DNA of 59,342 nucleotides from Pedosphaera sp. (GTDB lineage Bacteria; Verrucomicrobiota; Verrucomicrobiia; Limisphaerales; JADLHS01): contig SIBJ01000018.1 in assembly GCA_009695195.1 (NCBI GenBank), positions 1-59,342 of the forward strand, written 5' to 3'. Position numbers and translations under genes: made by a program. The notes below the pieces were generated by a model. The model made no database searches. It worked only from the letters and a program-made list of their open reading frames with translations, and had not been told where the DNA came from. Every line of letters begins with the position of its first letter. The stretch's first letter is position 1. Shown in pieces: positions 26,549 through 35,182 of the stretch.

Positions 26549-28885
26549 ATGGCCCTGCGCAAGCAAAGCCTTTTCACCGACAAAAGCTGGCGCGCGGCGG
26601 GAAAGCTTTGCAAACTCCGCCGCGTGTTTGCCTACGCGTTGACCATTTTTCTCGGGGCGTTCCTGCTGTTCCAGGTCCAGCCGCTCATCGGCAAATTCAT
26701 TTTGCCGTGGTTCGGCGGCGGGCCGGGGGTGTGGACGACCTGCCTGCTGTTTTTCCAAGTCGTCCTGCTCGGTGGCTACGCTTACGCGCATTTCAGTTCG
26801 CGCTGGCTCAAGCTGCGTTCGCAGGTGATTTTGCACGGCGTCCTGCTCGCCGTGTCGTTGCCGCTGCTGCCCATCGCGCCGGGCGATTCGTGGAAGCCAG
26901 CCGCCGCCGGGAATCCGGTGGTGCAAATTCTCCTGCTGCTGACCGCGTGTCTCGGATTGCCGTACCTCGTGCTCTCCGCAACGGGCCCACTGGTGCAGCA
27001 ATGGTTCAGCCGCGCGAACCCCGGCGTGTCGCCGTACCGGCTTTACGCGCTCTCGAACTTCGGCTCGCTGCTCGCGCTGGTGAGCTATCCGGTTTTTGTT
27101 GAGACGCAATTCACCCGGCGCACGCAGGCCGCGCTGTGGGCGGTGGGCTTCGGCGCGTACGCGATCTGTTGCGCGTGGTGCGCGCTGAAATTGTGGCGCT
27201 TGAATCCGGTGGAAAATATTTTTCCGGACCGCCGCGCGAAATCTTCCACGCTCAACTCTCCACCTTCAACTCTCAACAAACTCCTTTGGCTGCTCCTGCC
27301 GGCGTGCGCCACGGCGCTGTTGCTGGCAACCACGAACAAGTTGTCCCAGGACATCGCGGCGATGCCCTTTCTCTGGGTGTTGCCGCTGGCGCTTTACCTG
27401 TTGAGTTTCATCATCTGCTTCGATCATTCGCGCTGGTATGTGCGCGGCCTGTTCACGGTGGCGCTCGTGGCGGCGGCGGCGGGCGTTTGCTGGGCGCTGT
27501 TTCTGGAGACGGATGTTTCGCTCCGCGGCCAGGTGGCGATTTATGCCGGCGCGCTGTTCGTGTGCTGCATGGTTTGCCACGGTGAACTATTCCGGCTCCG
27601 GCCCGACCCGCGGCAGCTCACCGGTTTCTATTTGATGATCGCCGCCGGCGGGGCGCTCGGCGGCGCTTGGGTGGCGGTGATTGCGCCTTTGATTTTTGAA
27701 GGCTACTACGAAATGCACTGGGCGCTGCTGCTTTGCGGACTGTTGTTCATCGCGATTTGCCTCCGCGAAAAAAGTTCCTCGTCCACCGCGCAATGGCGGT
27801 GGCTCGCGTTGGTGCTCACCCTCGCCGTCTTCGTCGGCATGGATCAATCGCTGGTCTGGCTGGCGCGGCATTATCCCGAAGTCGTGAGCGGGCAATTGGT
27901 TTTGATGCGCGTGCTCTGGTGGGGCGCGCTGGTGATCATGGCCGGGCTGTGGCTCATCCGTCAGCAACACCAGACCTTCACGCACTATCGGTTGGTGGTG
28001 TGTTTCTGGCTCGTGCTCGGCTGGATCGCGCTGGCGACGGGTCTGTGGTTTCAGACGCACGACTTCGGCGAAAAGATCGTGCAACGGTCGCGGAATTTTT
28101 ACGGCTCGATGCGGGTGTGCGAGTACCGCAAGGACGAACCGGAGTCGCACTATTTCCTGCTCGAACACGGACGCATCACGCACGGCTTGCAGTTCGCGGA
28201 CCCGCGGTTCGCGAAGTGGGCGACGACCTACTACGGCGGCAGCAACGGGCTGGCGCTCGGCATCGCCGCGCTGCCGGCGGGGCCGCGCCGCCTCGGCGTG
28301 GTCGGACTCGGCACGGGCACGACCGCGGCTTACGGGCGCACGGGCGATGCGTTGCGCATTTACGAGATCAACCCCGATGTCCTTCGGTTGGCGAGTTCGC
28401 GGTTCACTTATCTCAGCAACTGCGCGGCAAAATTGGAGTTCGCCCTCGGCGACGCGCGGCTCTCGCTCGAACGCGAGCCGCCGCAGAATTTTGATCTGCT
28501 CGCGCTCGACGCCTTCAGCAGCGACGCCATCCCCGTGCATTTGCTGACGAAGGAGGCGTTTGAACTTTACGGCCGGCACGTCAAGACCAACGGCGTCATC
28601 GCCGTTCACATCTCGAACCGCTACTTGAATCTCGAACCAGTCATCCGCAACGCAGCGGCGGCGCTCGATTACAAAATCGCCGTGATCGAGTTCGAGGAGG
28701 ACGACAGCGAGGACGAAGAAGCGGCGTGGTGGATTTATTCCTCGACGTGGGTGCTGTTGACGCACAACGAGGCGATCATCAACTCCGAAGCCATCACGAA
28801 CGCGATGAGCAAGGTGAAGACGAACGCCGTCAAAATCCCGCTCTGGACCGATGACTTCGCCAGCATCTTTCAAATTTTGGAATAA
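26549..28885 (+). CDS. spermidine-synthase-like fused membrane protein
   Basis: A 778-residue protein. Roughly residues 25-500 form about a dozen membrane helices (LTIFLGAFLLFQVQPLIGKF is the family hallmark). The C-terminal part is a spermidine-synthase-like methyltransferase fold: GVVGLGTGTTAAYG near residues 583-596, IYEINPDVLRLA, and DLLALDAFSSDAIPVHLLTKEAFELY. Fused proteins of this kind are common in bacteria; whether they make polyamines is unproven. The start at 26549 has GAGGAG upstream. Residues around 235-245 (KSSTLNSPPSTLNKL) are encoded by a heptamer array inserted in a loop. Confidence 0.85.
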   Translation: MALRKQSLFTDKSWRAAGKLCKLRRVFAYALTIFLGAFLLFQVQPLIGKFILPWFGGGPGVWTTCLLFFQVVLLGGYAYAHFSSRWLKLRSQVILHGVLLAVSLPLLPIAPGDSWKPAAAGNPVVQILLLLTACLGLPYLVLSATGPLVQQWFSRANPGVSPYRLYALSNFGSLLALVSYPVFVETQFTRRTQAALWAVGFGAYAICCAWCALKLWRLNPVENIFPDRRAKSSTLNSPPSTLNKLLWLLLPACATALLLATTNKLSQDIAAMPFLWVLPLALYLLSFIICFDHSRWYVRGLFTVALVAAAAGVCWALFLETDVSLRGQVAIYAGALFVCCMVCHGELFRLRPDPRQLTGFYLMIAAGGALGGAWVAVIAPLIFEGYYEMHWALLLCGLLFIAICLREKSSSSTAQWRWLALVLTLAVFVGMDQSLVWLARHYPEVVSGQLVLMRVLWWGALVIMAGLWLIRQQHQTFTHYRLVVCFWLVLGWIALATGLWFQTHDFGEKIVQRSRNFYGSMRVCEYRKDEPESHYFLLEHGRITHGLQFADPRFAKWATTYYGGSNGLALGIAALPAGPRRLGVVGLGTGTTAAYGRTGDALRIYEINPDVLRLASSRFTYLSNCAAKLEFALGDARLSLEREPPQNFDLLALDAFSSDAIPVHLLTKEAFELYGRHVKTNGVIAVHISNRYLNLEPVIRNAAAALDYKIAVIEFEEDDSEDEEAAWWIYSSTWVLLTHNEAIINSEAITNAMSKVKTNAVKIPLWTDDFASIFQILE
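27251..27278. repeat. heptamer array H2 inside a coding region
   Basis: Four adjacent 7-mers (CTCAACT, CTCCACC, TTCAACT, CTCAACA; reversed these are GTTGAG-like) are translated as STLNSPPSTLN in a loop of the spermidine-synthase-like protein. The 28-base length keeps the frame only together with flanking bases. Confidence 0.65.
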
Positions 28886-28888
28886 GGA

Positions 28889-28995
28889 GGAGCGCGACAT
28901 TCATGTCGCTTCACGGTTCTGATGCGAGCGACGCAGTTGTTTTTGGAAGGTTGTGGAACATGGCGACGGTGAAGCGGGCTGAAGCCCCGTGCTCC
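28889..28995. repeat. GGAG-headed palindrome pair with two different hairpins (copy 7)
   Basis: The left unit is GGAGCGCGACATTCATGTCG (stem GCGACAT/ATGTCGC). The right unit, inverted, is GCGGGCTGAAGCCCC followed by GTGCTCC. It starts 4 bases after the preceding stop. The two halves share heads but not stems. Confidence 0.65.
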
Positions 28996-29052
28996 GGTTG
29001 CAGGGGCGACTTCACGCTTGGCCTCGCTGCGCCGCGCGCTGATAATGCTGGC

Positions 29053-29868
29053 GTGCCACAACTGCTCGAAACTCTTGCCGCCGAACTCGAACGCCCGCGC
29101 GAAGTGTCCGCGCAGGTCATCAATCATCTCGTCGGCACGTACGGGTTGACGCGCGACGACCTCGCCACGTTTCTCGTCAACGAACTGCCGAAGCTGGAAG
29201 ACTTCGAGATTGATCTGATCCTCTCGCCGCTGTTCACGCCCACGCTGGCCGACCAATCGGTGTTCGCCGAACGGCTCGGACGCGATTCCATCCCGACCGC
29301 ACAATGGCCCGCGTTGGTCCAACAACTCGTCGCGCGCCCCACGCGCGTGCGACTCGTCACCGCCGACGGCACCACACATTCCGTTCCGTTGCGCGATGTG
29401 ACTATCGAACGTTTCGTCCATCGTATCCGACTCGACGGCACGATTCCCGAACCGTTTTTCAATCTCATCAACAATCTCACGCCCGCCACCGACCGGCCGA
29501 TGCTCAAAGCCATCGCCCGCCGTGCCGTTTGGGAAGGCGCCGCGCGGAGAGAGATGCTCGTTCACTACCTCACGTCCGCTTGCGGCGGCGAGGCGTATCG
29601 TCTCGACGACGCGGTGGAGTTGTTGAAGCTCGTGGAGACGTATCAGCCCGCCGATGTGAAGGAACTGCTCGCGCACATTCCGCACTGGCAACAAGTGCTC
29701 CGGCAGGAAATCAACGAAGCGGGCAGTCCGAAGCCGTTCTTCAACGAGCGCGTCCAGGAACTGCACGGCGGCGGACGTGACCAGCGTCGGCAGGACAACC
29801 CGCGCGTTACCGCCAAGGAAAACGAGCGCGCGTTCCTCGAACGGTTGCAACGGGTGCTGGCGCCTTGA
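29053..29868 (+). CDS. conserved protein of unknown function
   Basis: A 271-residue soluble, mostly helical protein (VPQLLETLAAELERPREVSAQVINHLVGTYGL; LEDFEIDLILSPLFTPTLADQSVFAERLG; TPATDRPMLKAIARRAVW; EAYRLDDAVELLKLVETYQPADVKELLAHIPHW). I recognise no family. GTG at 29053 is chosen because sequence upstream in frame is a palindromic element (28889-28995) and not protein-like, although it contains ATGs. A palindrome begins 3 bases after its stop. Confidence 0.65.
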   Translation: MPQLLETLAAELERPREVSAQVINHLVGTYGLTRDDLATFLVNELPKLEDFEIDLILSPLFTPTLADQSVFAERLGRDSIPTAQWPALVQQLVARPTRVRLVTADGTTHSVPLRDVTIERFVHRIRLDGTIPEPFFNLINNLTPATDRPMLKAIARRAVWEGAARREMLVHYLTSACGGEAYRLDDAVELLKLVETYQPADVKELLAHIPHWQQVLRQEINEAGSPKPFFNERVQELHGGGRDQRRQDNPRVTAKENERAFLERLQRVLAP

Positions 29869-29870
29869 CC

Positions 29871-30036
29871 GGAGCGCGCCCGTCCCGGGCGCAGCGGTGT
29901 GGAAACGGGTGTGCGCGTGTGAAGAGCCGGAGGTTTTCAACGCCTGGTTTTGGGTCGGTTCGCAATAGGACAGCCCCGTCGTCATGTTGCACGCCCGTTG
30001 AGTTTGGCGTTGCTGTGCCCGGGACGGGCGCACTCC
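29871..30036. repeat. GGAG-headed inverted palindrome pair (copy 8)
   Basis: The left unit is GGAGCGCGCCCGTCCCGGGC. The right unit, GTGCCCGGGACGGGCGCACT followed by CC, is its near-perfect inverse. The spacer of about 115 bases is longer than in other copies and holds nothing recognisable. Confidence 0.8.
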
Positions 30037-30053
30037 GGTCACTTCGTTCCAGC

Positions 30054-30470
30054 TTAAAGCGCGTGGATGACGCGGGCGGCCTTCACCGCGTCGGCTTCAG
30101 TGTCGAGCGCGACGTAGCAGATGAACTTTTTGCCGATGGCGGCGGCGGAGAGGCCGCGGAGATTCAATCCGTGATCGGCCAGCGCGGTGGCGACGCGTCC
30201 GGCGGCGCCAACCTTGTCCGGGCCTTCGACGCGGAGCGTGTGCAAACTTTCGGTCTTGGTGAACCCGGCGGCGCCCGCGCAGCCGATCTGTTTCGCGCCG
30301 GTGATGGGCGTGACGAACACGACGCCCTTGCTGCGGTCATCGCCCACGCGACGCGCGATGACGAGTTCGAGATTCGCGCCGCCAACGGCCAGCGCCTTGA
30401 GTTTCGCCGCCAGCGCGCCCGCCCGGTCCGGGATGGTCGCGGCCCAGGTGTCCACTCGTTTTGATTTCAT
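30054..30470 (-). CDS. ACT-domain protein
   Basis: A 138-residue protein made of two ACT-like halves: RVDTWAATIPDRAGALAAKLKALAVGGANLELVIARRV, then LHTLRVEGPDKVGAAGRVATALADHGLNLRGLSAAAIGKKFICYVALD. ACT domains bind amino acids and regulate metabolic enzymes; here it stands alone, so it may be a separate regulator or an amino-acid sensor. No biosynthetic operon is adjacent. Confidence 0.85.
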   Translation of the reverse strand: MKSKRVDTWAATIPDRAGALAAKLKALAVGGANLELVIARRVGDDRSKGVVFVTPITGAKQIGCAGAAGFTKTESLHTLRVEGPDKVGAAGRVATALADHGLNLRGLSAAAIGKKFICYVALDTEADAVKAARVIHAL

Positions 30471-30593
30471 AGTTTCAGTTTCCTTTCATCGGTCTTCAAG
30501 AATTTCATTCTCACCGTCAATCTGCCACGGGTCAGGCCCAGTTATTGTGCAAGCGAGAGATGTTTGCAAGCCCTCGCCCGAAACTTTTTTGCG

Positions 30594-31843
30594 TCAACTC
30601 TTCACCAACTCCGCGCCTTTCAAAATCTCCTTGGGCTCGGCGATGCCCACGCCCGGACCTTGCGGCACGGTGAGCGCGCCGTCGGTGATTCGCAGCGGCG
30701 GATCGAACCATCGGCCGTAGGTTTTCACGCCTTGTTTGTATTCCTGCCACGGGCCGATCTTCGGCACGCACGAGGCGAAGTGCAGCGAATAAACGAAACC
30801 AAATCCGCCGGAAAGATGCGGCGTGGTCGGCATGTCGCGCAACTCGGCCATGCGCGCGACGCGGATGGAACGGATCAGTCCGCCGTAATAATAAAGGTCC
30901 GGTTGCACGATGTCGGCGACGCGGTCGCGAATCTGCGCTTGGAATCGCCAGTGACTGGATTCCTGTTCGCCGAGCGCGATGGGAATTTTCAGCGCGGCGG
31001 TGACTTTCTTCGTCGTATCGAAGTTGTCGAACGGGCACGGCTCTTCAAAAAACTCGGCCTTGATGTCTTCCAACATCCGGCCCACGCGGATGGCTTGCGC
31101 GGGATCGTCGTAGGAACTGTTGGCGTCGGCGTGGATGGCGAATTTGTCGCCGAAAGTTTTGCGCGTAAGCGGAATCAATTTCTCCGTGCGGCCGGGCAGG
31201 GCGTCGGCGTTGCGGCTCATGCGTCCGCCGACGCGATATTTGATTCCCTTCGCGCCGGTTTCCGCGACCAAACTTTTCAGGTAATCAATCTCCTGTTCGG
31301 GCGTGGTATCACGCCGTCCGCTGGCGACGTAGAATGGCATGGTGTGGCGGATGACGCCGCCGAGCAGTTCGCCGAGGGATTTGTTCGCCATGCGACCGAG
31401 CAAATCAAGGATGGCAAATTCCACGAGCGCGACCGGCACCCAGAAGGGAAGGCCCTGGAGTTTGTAGTTGCTTTCGTGGCGATAAACTCCCCAAAGGAGA
31501 TCCTCCAGATCGCGCGCGTCCTTGCGAGGAAGAAAGGAATGACTTGCCGGGCGAGAATCGGGTGGAGTATGTTCATGCGCCCGTCGTCCACCGAAATTCC
31601 CTCCGCGCCGTCCTTCGACCGCACGCGCACGAATTGTTCCCTGCCTTTGCGGAGCAGTTCGATGGATTCGATGATGATGGGGGTCTTGAAAAGTTTGGTG
31701 TTGAGCACGGGCCGGGCGGCGGCGCGGTCGAGCGCTTCGTCGGTGACCGCGGCGTCTTTGGCGAAACTGGTCCGAGCCGGAAGCAGCGAGAGCGCTGCGG
31801 TGCCGGCGCCGGCGGCGAGGAAACCGCGACGGGACGTTTTCAT
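30594..31843 (-). pseudogene. Tat-exported enolase-superfamily (mandelate racemase-like) gene with a one-base frameshift
   Basis: The ATG at 31843 begins a Tat signal (MKTSRRGFLAAGAGTAALSL). The frame continues through the N-terminal capping domain (KTPIIIESIELLRKG; ILARQVIPFFL) and then breaks at about 31524-31526. The rest of the enzyme lies in the -1 frame: KDARDLEDLLWGVYRHESNY, the barrel with KGIKYRVGGR, FAIHADANSSYDD, FFEEPCPFDN, IPIALGEQES and DIVQPDLYYYGG, i.e. the metal-binding acidic residues of the superfamily. A missing G in CTCGCAAG (expected CTCGGCAAG) restores one 417-residue protein. A substrate cannot be named. It is divergent from the DUF1080 gene. Confidence 0.85.
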
Positions 31844-31968
31844 GCGTTCGGGTTAGACGAAGCCGCTGGACAGTTCGAGATAAAACTTTCAAGCCCGCGA
31901 GCGGTTTTCTGACTTGCGGCGTCATCACCGGAACACTCAAACTCGCCGCAACCTCCAATTCGACATTT

Positions 31969-32556
31969 ATGATCACACTGCGCTCCATTTCATCCCTCAT
32001 CGGCGGACTACTCATTGGCTCAGCCACATTGGCGCCGGCCCGCGCGGATGATTTCAAGCCGGAGAAAGGCTACATCAATCTCTTCAACGGCCACGACCTC
32101 ACGGGCTGGGGATACAAAACCAATAACTTCGACGGCAAGTTCGCGAGCGATGACGGGCGTTACTCCGGCACCAACGGCATGTTGACGGTGCATCCGCGCG
32201 AACCGCGGTTGGTGCAGACGATCTGGACGACGCGCGAGTTCTCCAACAGTTTCAAGCTCAAGCTCGAGTTCCGCGCCGCCGTGAACGCGGACAGCGGCAT
32301 CTTCATCCGCAAACCGCAGTTGCAATGTCGCGATTACCTCGTCGCCGGGCCGGAGAAATACAAGGCGCTCAAGAAATACAAACCGCAGGATTGGAATGAA
32401 ATCGAAGTGACGGTGACGAACGGCGTGGCGCACTGCACCTGCAACGGCGAAGTGTTGGAGGACGCCCTCAAAGTTCCTGAGACCGGCCCCATCGGACTCG
32501 AAGGTGATCGCGGGCGGATGGAGTATCGCCGAATTCGGCTGAAGGAACTGCCGTAG
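31969..32556 (+). CDS. exported DUF1080 (3-keto-disaccharide hydrolase-type) protein
   Basis: A 195-residue secreted protein with a signal peptide (SLIGGLLIGSATLAPARA) and the DUF1080 jelly-roll: INLFNGHDLTGWGYK, NGMLTVHPREPRLVQTIWTTREFSNFKLKLEFR-like segments, SGIFIRKP, WNEIEVTVTNGVAHCTCNGE, and GPIGLEGDRGRMEYRRIRLKELP. The family includes 3-keto-glycoside hydrolases acting with Gfo/Idh/MocA oxidoreductases on glycosides, which fits the neighbouring Tat-exported enzymes. Palindromes of the RAYT island follow. Confidence 0.9.
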   Translation: MITLRSISSLIGGLLIGSATLAPARADDFKPEKGYINLFNGHDLTGWGYKTNNFDGKFASDDGRYSGTNGMLTVHPREPRLVQTIWTTREFSNSFKLKLEFRAAVNADSGIFIRKPQLQCRDYLVAGPEKYKALKKYKPQDWNEIEVTVTNGVAHCTCNGEVLEDALKVPETGPIGLEGDRGRMEYRRIRLKELP

Positions 32557-32567
32557 GCGCGGCCTTC

Positions 32568-32650
32568 GTAGCGGCGTCTCGGCAGAGCGCCGCACTTTGC
32601 CTTCCCCCCTCCGATTTTTCAGATGGCGACTTTCTCGCGAAAGCCGCTAC
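32568..32650. repeat. GTAG-headed REP pair upstream of the RAYT gene (1)
   Basis: The left unit is GTAGCGGCGTCTCGGCAGAG followed by CGCCGC. The right unit, inverted, has stem GGCTTTC/GAAAGCC-like halves and ends GCTAC. The loop TGCC/GGCA core is kept in the left unit. Confidence 0.85.
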
Positions 32651-32656
32651 GGCAGC

Positions 32657-32725
32657 GTAGCGGCGCGTCGGCAGACCGCCGCAAACCAAGACGAATAATG
32701 CGGCTCTCTGCCGAGGAGCCGCTAC
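32657..32725. repeat. GTAG-headed REP pair upstream of the RAYT gene (2)
   Basis: The left unit is GTAGCGGCGCGTCGGCAGAC plus CGCCGC. The right unit, GCGGCTCTCTGCCGAGGAGC then CGCTAC, is inverted. It lies directly after pair 1. Confidence 0.85.
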
Positions 32726-32735
32726 GTTTTTTATT

Positions 32736-32760
32736 GCGGCTTTCTGCCGAAAGCCGTTAC
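32736..32760. repeat. single inverted GTAG-type REP unit next to the RAYT start
   Basis: GCGGCTTTC-tgcc-GAAAGCCG followed by TTAC (one change from CTAC). It ends 10 bases before the transposase ATG, so it overlaps its likely ribosome-binding or promoter region. Confidence 0.75.
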
Positions 32761-32769
32761 GGTCGCCGC

Positions 32770-33357
32770 ATGAAACCAGTCCCGCTCACCGAGCAGCCGG
32801 AATGGCATCATCTCCCCCGACTCGACCCGGAATTCTATCGCGGTTTCGCCGCCGTCCACTGGACCCTCACGCTCGAACGTCGCGCCACCGGCTGGCTCGA
32901 CGACGCTTTTCATCGCCACTTCCGCGAACTGCTGCTGCACGCCGCCGCCCGCGAAGGATTGTTCTGCCCCGCCTACGTCCTCATGCCCGACCACGCGCAT
33001 CTCCTCTGGCTGGGCCTGCGCGTGGACACCGACCAGCGCAACGCCATGAAGTTCCTCCGCAAACATCTCGCCGTGGAACTCGCCCGCCGTTCGACCGGGG
33101 GCGGAGAATTTGAACTGCAAAAGCAATCCCACGACAGCGTTCTGCGGGAAAAAGACCGCGAGCGCGGCGCGTTCCAGAAAACCTGCTTCTACATCCTGGA
33201 CAATCCCCGCCGCAAAGAACTGGTGACCCACCCGCGCGAGTGGCCGCATCTGGGCGCGATAGTTCCCGGCTACCCCTTCCTGCATCCGCTGACCCAAGAT
33301 TTCTGGGAATTGTTTTGGAATCTGTATCAGGAGAAGCGGGAGCCGATGCCCTCGTAG
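32770..33357 (+). CDS. REP-associated tyrosine transposase (RAYT, Y1/HUH)
   Basis: A 195-residue IS200-like Y1 transposase of the RAYT type, a single-strand DNA nuclease. The HUH motif is H75-A-H77 in LMPDHAHLLW; the probable catalytic tyrosine is Y141 in FYILDNPRRKELV. The N-terminal WTLTLERRATGWLDD segment fits the fold. It lies inside an island of GTAG-headed palindromes (three upstream groups, two downstream pairs), the expected substrates of a RAYT, whose known homologues recognise a GTAG tetranucleotide at the hairpin base. Its TAG stop is within the head of the next palindrome. It appears intact and single-copy in this window. Confidence 0.9.
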   Translation: MKPVPLTEQPEWHHLPRLDPEFYRGFAAVHWTLTLERRATGWLDDAFHRHFRELLLHAAAREGLFCPAYVLMPDHAHLLWLGLRVDTDQRNAMKFLRKHLAVELARRSTGGGEFELQKQSHDSVLREKDRERGAFQKTCFYILDNPRRKELVTHPREWPHLGAIVPGYPFLHPLTQDFWELFWNLYQEKREPMPS

Positions 33358-33421
33358 CGGCTTTCGGTAGAAAGCCGCCAACTCAATGAATCAATGCGGC
33401 GGTCTGCCGACGCGCCGCTAC
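33354..33421. repeat. GTAG-headed REP pair downstream of the RAYT gene (1)
   Basis: The left unit is GTAGCGGCTTTCGGTAGAAA then GCCGCC. The right unit, GCGGCGGTCTGCCGACGCGC then CGCTAC, is inverted. The head GTAG supplies the transposase stop codon. Confidence 0.85.
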
Positions 33422-33432
33422 GGATGGATGGC

Positions 33433-33505
33433 GTAGCGGCGTCTCGGCAGAGCGCCGCAAACTTCTTGGGAATTTATTTGGCGGCTTTCTGCCGAAAGCC
33501 GCTAC
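33433..33505. repeat. GTAG-headed REP pair downstream of the RAYT gene (2)
   Basis: The left unit GTAGCGGCGTCTCGGCAGAG is identical to the left unit at 32568. The right unit, GCGGCTTTC-tgcc-GAAAGCCGC then TAC, matches the unit at 32736. The pair ends 5 bases before the gnd stop codon. Confidence 0.85.
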
Positions 33506-33509
33506 GAGA

Positions 33510-34982
33510 TCAGACGTTGTACGTGCTCGACGAGGTTGTTCCGCCGCGACCGGTCCAGTTGGTGTGGAAGAATTCGCCGCGCGGTTTGTCCACGCGCTCG
33601 TAGGTGTGCGCGCCGAAGTAATCGCGTTGGGCTTGCAACAAATTCGCCGGCAACACGGCTGAACGATATTGATCGTAGAACGCCAGCGCGGTGCTGAAGG
33701 CGGGGACGGGAATGCCTTTCTTCGCCGCCGTCGCCACGATGTTCCGCCAGCCTTTCTGCGCCTGCTTGATCTCGCCACGGAAATAATCGTCGAGCATCAG
33801 GTTCACGAGCTTCGGATTGTGGTCGTAGGCTTCCTTGATCTTGCCGAGGAAACGCGAGCGGATGATGCAGCCGCCGCGCCACATCAGCGCGATGCCACCG
33901 TAGTTGAGATTCCAGCCGTAATCCTTCGCCGCCGCGCGCATGAGCATGTAGCCCTGCGCGTAGCTCACGATCTTCGAGGCGTAGAGGGCGCTCTTGATGT
34001 CTTCGATGAACGCCTTCTTCTTTTCCGCATTCGCGGCGATGCTGGTGAGCGTGGGGCGTGGGCCTTTCAATTTGCGCGCGGCTTTCACGCGCTCGTCTTT
34101 CAACGCGGAGATGCAGCGGGAAAAAACCGCTTCCGCCATCAACGTGATCGGGATGCCGAGGTCTTGCGAGTTGATGACCGTCCACTTGCCCGTGCCCTTC
34201 TGGCCGGCGGTGTCGAGAATCTTGTCCACGAGCGGAGAGCCGTCTTCATCTTTCTTGGCAAGAATGTCGCGGGAGATTTCGATGAGATAGCTGTCGAGAT
34301 CGCCCTTGTTCCACTCGGCGAGGACTTCGTGCATCTCCTGCGCGGACATGCCGAGGCCGTTCTTCATGATGTTGTAGGCTTCGCAGATCAACTGCATGTC
34401 GCCGTACTCAATGCCGTTGTGGACCATCTTCACGTAGTGGCCGGAGCCGCCTTCGCCCACCCAATCGCAGCACGGCACGCCGCCTTCGACTTTCGCGGAG
34501 ACGCCCTGGAAGATCGCCTGCACGTGCGGCCACGCGGCGGGCGAACCGCCGGGCATGATGCTCGGGCCGCGGCGCGCGCCTTCTTCGCCGCCGCTGACGC
34601 CCGTGCCGATGTAAAGCAGTCCTTTGCTTTCGCAAAGTTTCACGCGGTGGTTCGTGTCGTCGAACAGCGAGTTGCCGCCGTCAATGATGATGTCGCCGGG
34701 TTCGAGATGCGGGAGGAGTTGCTCGATGAATTCGTCCACGGGTTTGCCGGCCTTGACGAGCATCATCACGCGGCGCGGCTTCTTGAGTTGCGCGACCATC
34801 TCCGCGATGGAGTGTGCGCCGAGGACTTTCGTGCCCTTGGCTTCGTTGGCGAGAAAGTGGTCAACCTTCTCGACCGTGCGGTTGTAGGCGACGACGGTGA
34901 AGCCGTGGTCGTTCATGTTGAGAATCAAATTCTGGCCCATGACGGCCAGCCCGATGAGTGCGATGTCAGCTTTAGCTTCCAT
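33510..34982 (-). CDS. gnd: 6-phosphogluconate dehydrogenase, decarboxylating
   Basis: A 490-residue enzyme of the oxidative pentose phosphate pathway (6-phosphogluconate + NADP to ribulose 5-phosphate + CO2). Landmarks are the NADP loop IGLAVMGQNLILNMNDHG, with NR in AYNRTVEKVD, the GVSGGEEGARRGPSIMPGG substrate loop, the catalytic region GHYVKMVHNGIEYGDMQ, and IALMWRGGCIIRSRFL near the C terminus. The length fits the long dimeric form. Its 3' end abuts the RAYT palindromes; no zwf or pgl is adjacent. Confidence 0.97.
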   Translation of the reverse strand: MEAKADIALIGLAVMGQNLILNMNDHGFTVVAYNRTVEKVDHFLANEAKGTKVLGAHSIAEMVAQLKKPRRVMMLVKAGKPVDEFIEQLLPHLEPGDIIIDGGNSLFDDTNHRVKLCESKGLLYIGTGVSGGEEGARRGPSIMPGGSPAAWPHVQAIFQGVSAKVEGGVPCCDWVGEGGSGHYVKMVHNGIEYGDMQLICEAYNIMKNGLGMSAQEMHEVLAEWNKGDLDSYLIEISRDILAKKDEDGSPLVDKILDTAGQKGTGKWTVINSQDLGIPITLMAEAVFSRCISALKDERVKAARKLKGPRPTLTSIAANAEKKKAFIEDIKSALYASKIVSYAQGYMLMRAAAKDYGWNLNYGGIALMWRGGCIIRSRFLGKIKEAYDHNPKLVNLMLDDYFRGEIKQAQKGWRNIVATAAKKGIPVPAFSTALAFYDQYRSAVLPANLLQAQRDYFGAHTYERVDKPRGEFFHTNWTGRGGTTSSSTYNV

Positions 34983-35182
34983 GTTCAGTTAAGGTTGTGA
35001 AAATTAAAATCCGGGCGGGAGGATAAGCGAGCCGGGGTGGGGCGCACGAAACATTTTCTGCATTTCTCCCTTCGTTTTTTGCGCGCGGACTTTTAGGGGC
35101 CAGACCGTGGGCCGGGAATAGATCGAGATTGGCCCGGGATTTGCAGACTTTCGATGACAAGCCGTACCGCAGTCAAAATACT

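Noticed and set aside
28903..29052. N-terminal extension of the protein starting at 29053
   Set aside because: The in-frame upstream sequence is mostly the palindromic element at 28889-28995, so the ATG at 28903 is unlikely to be the true start.
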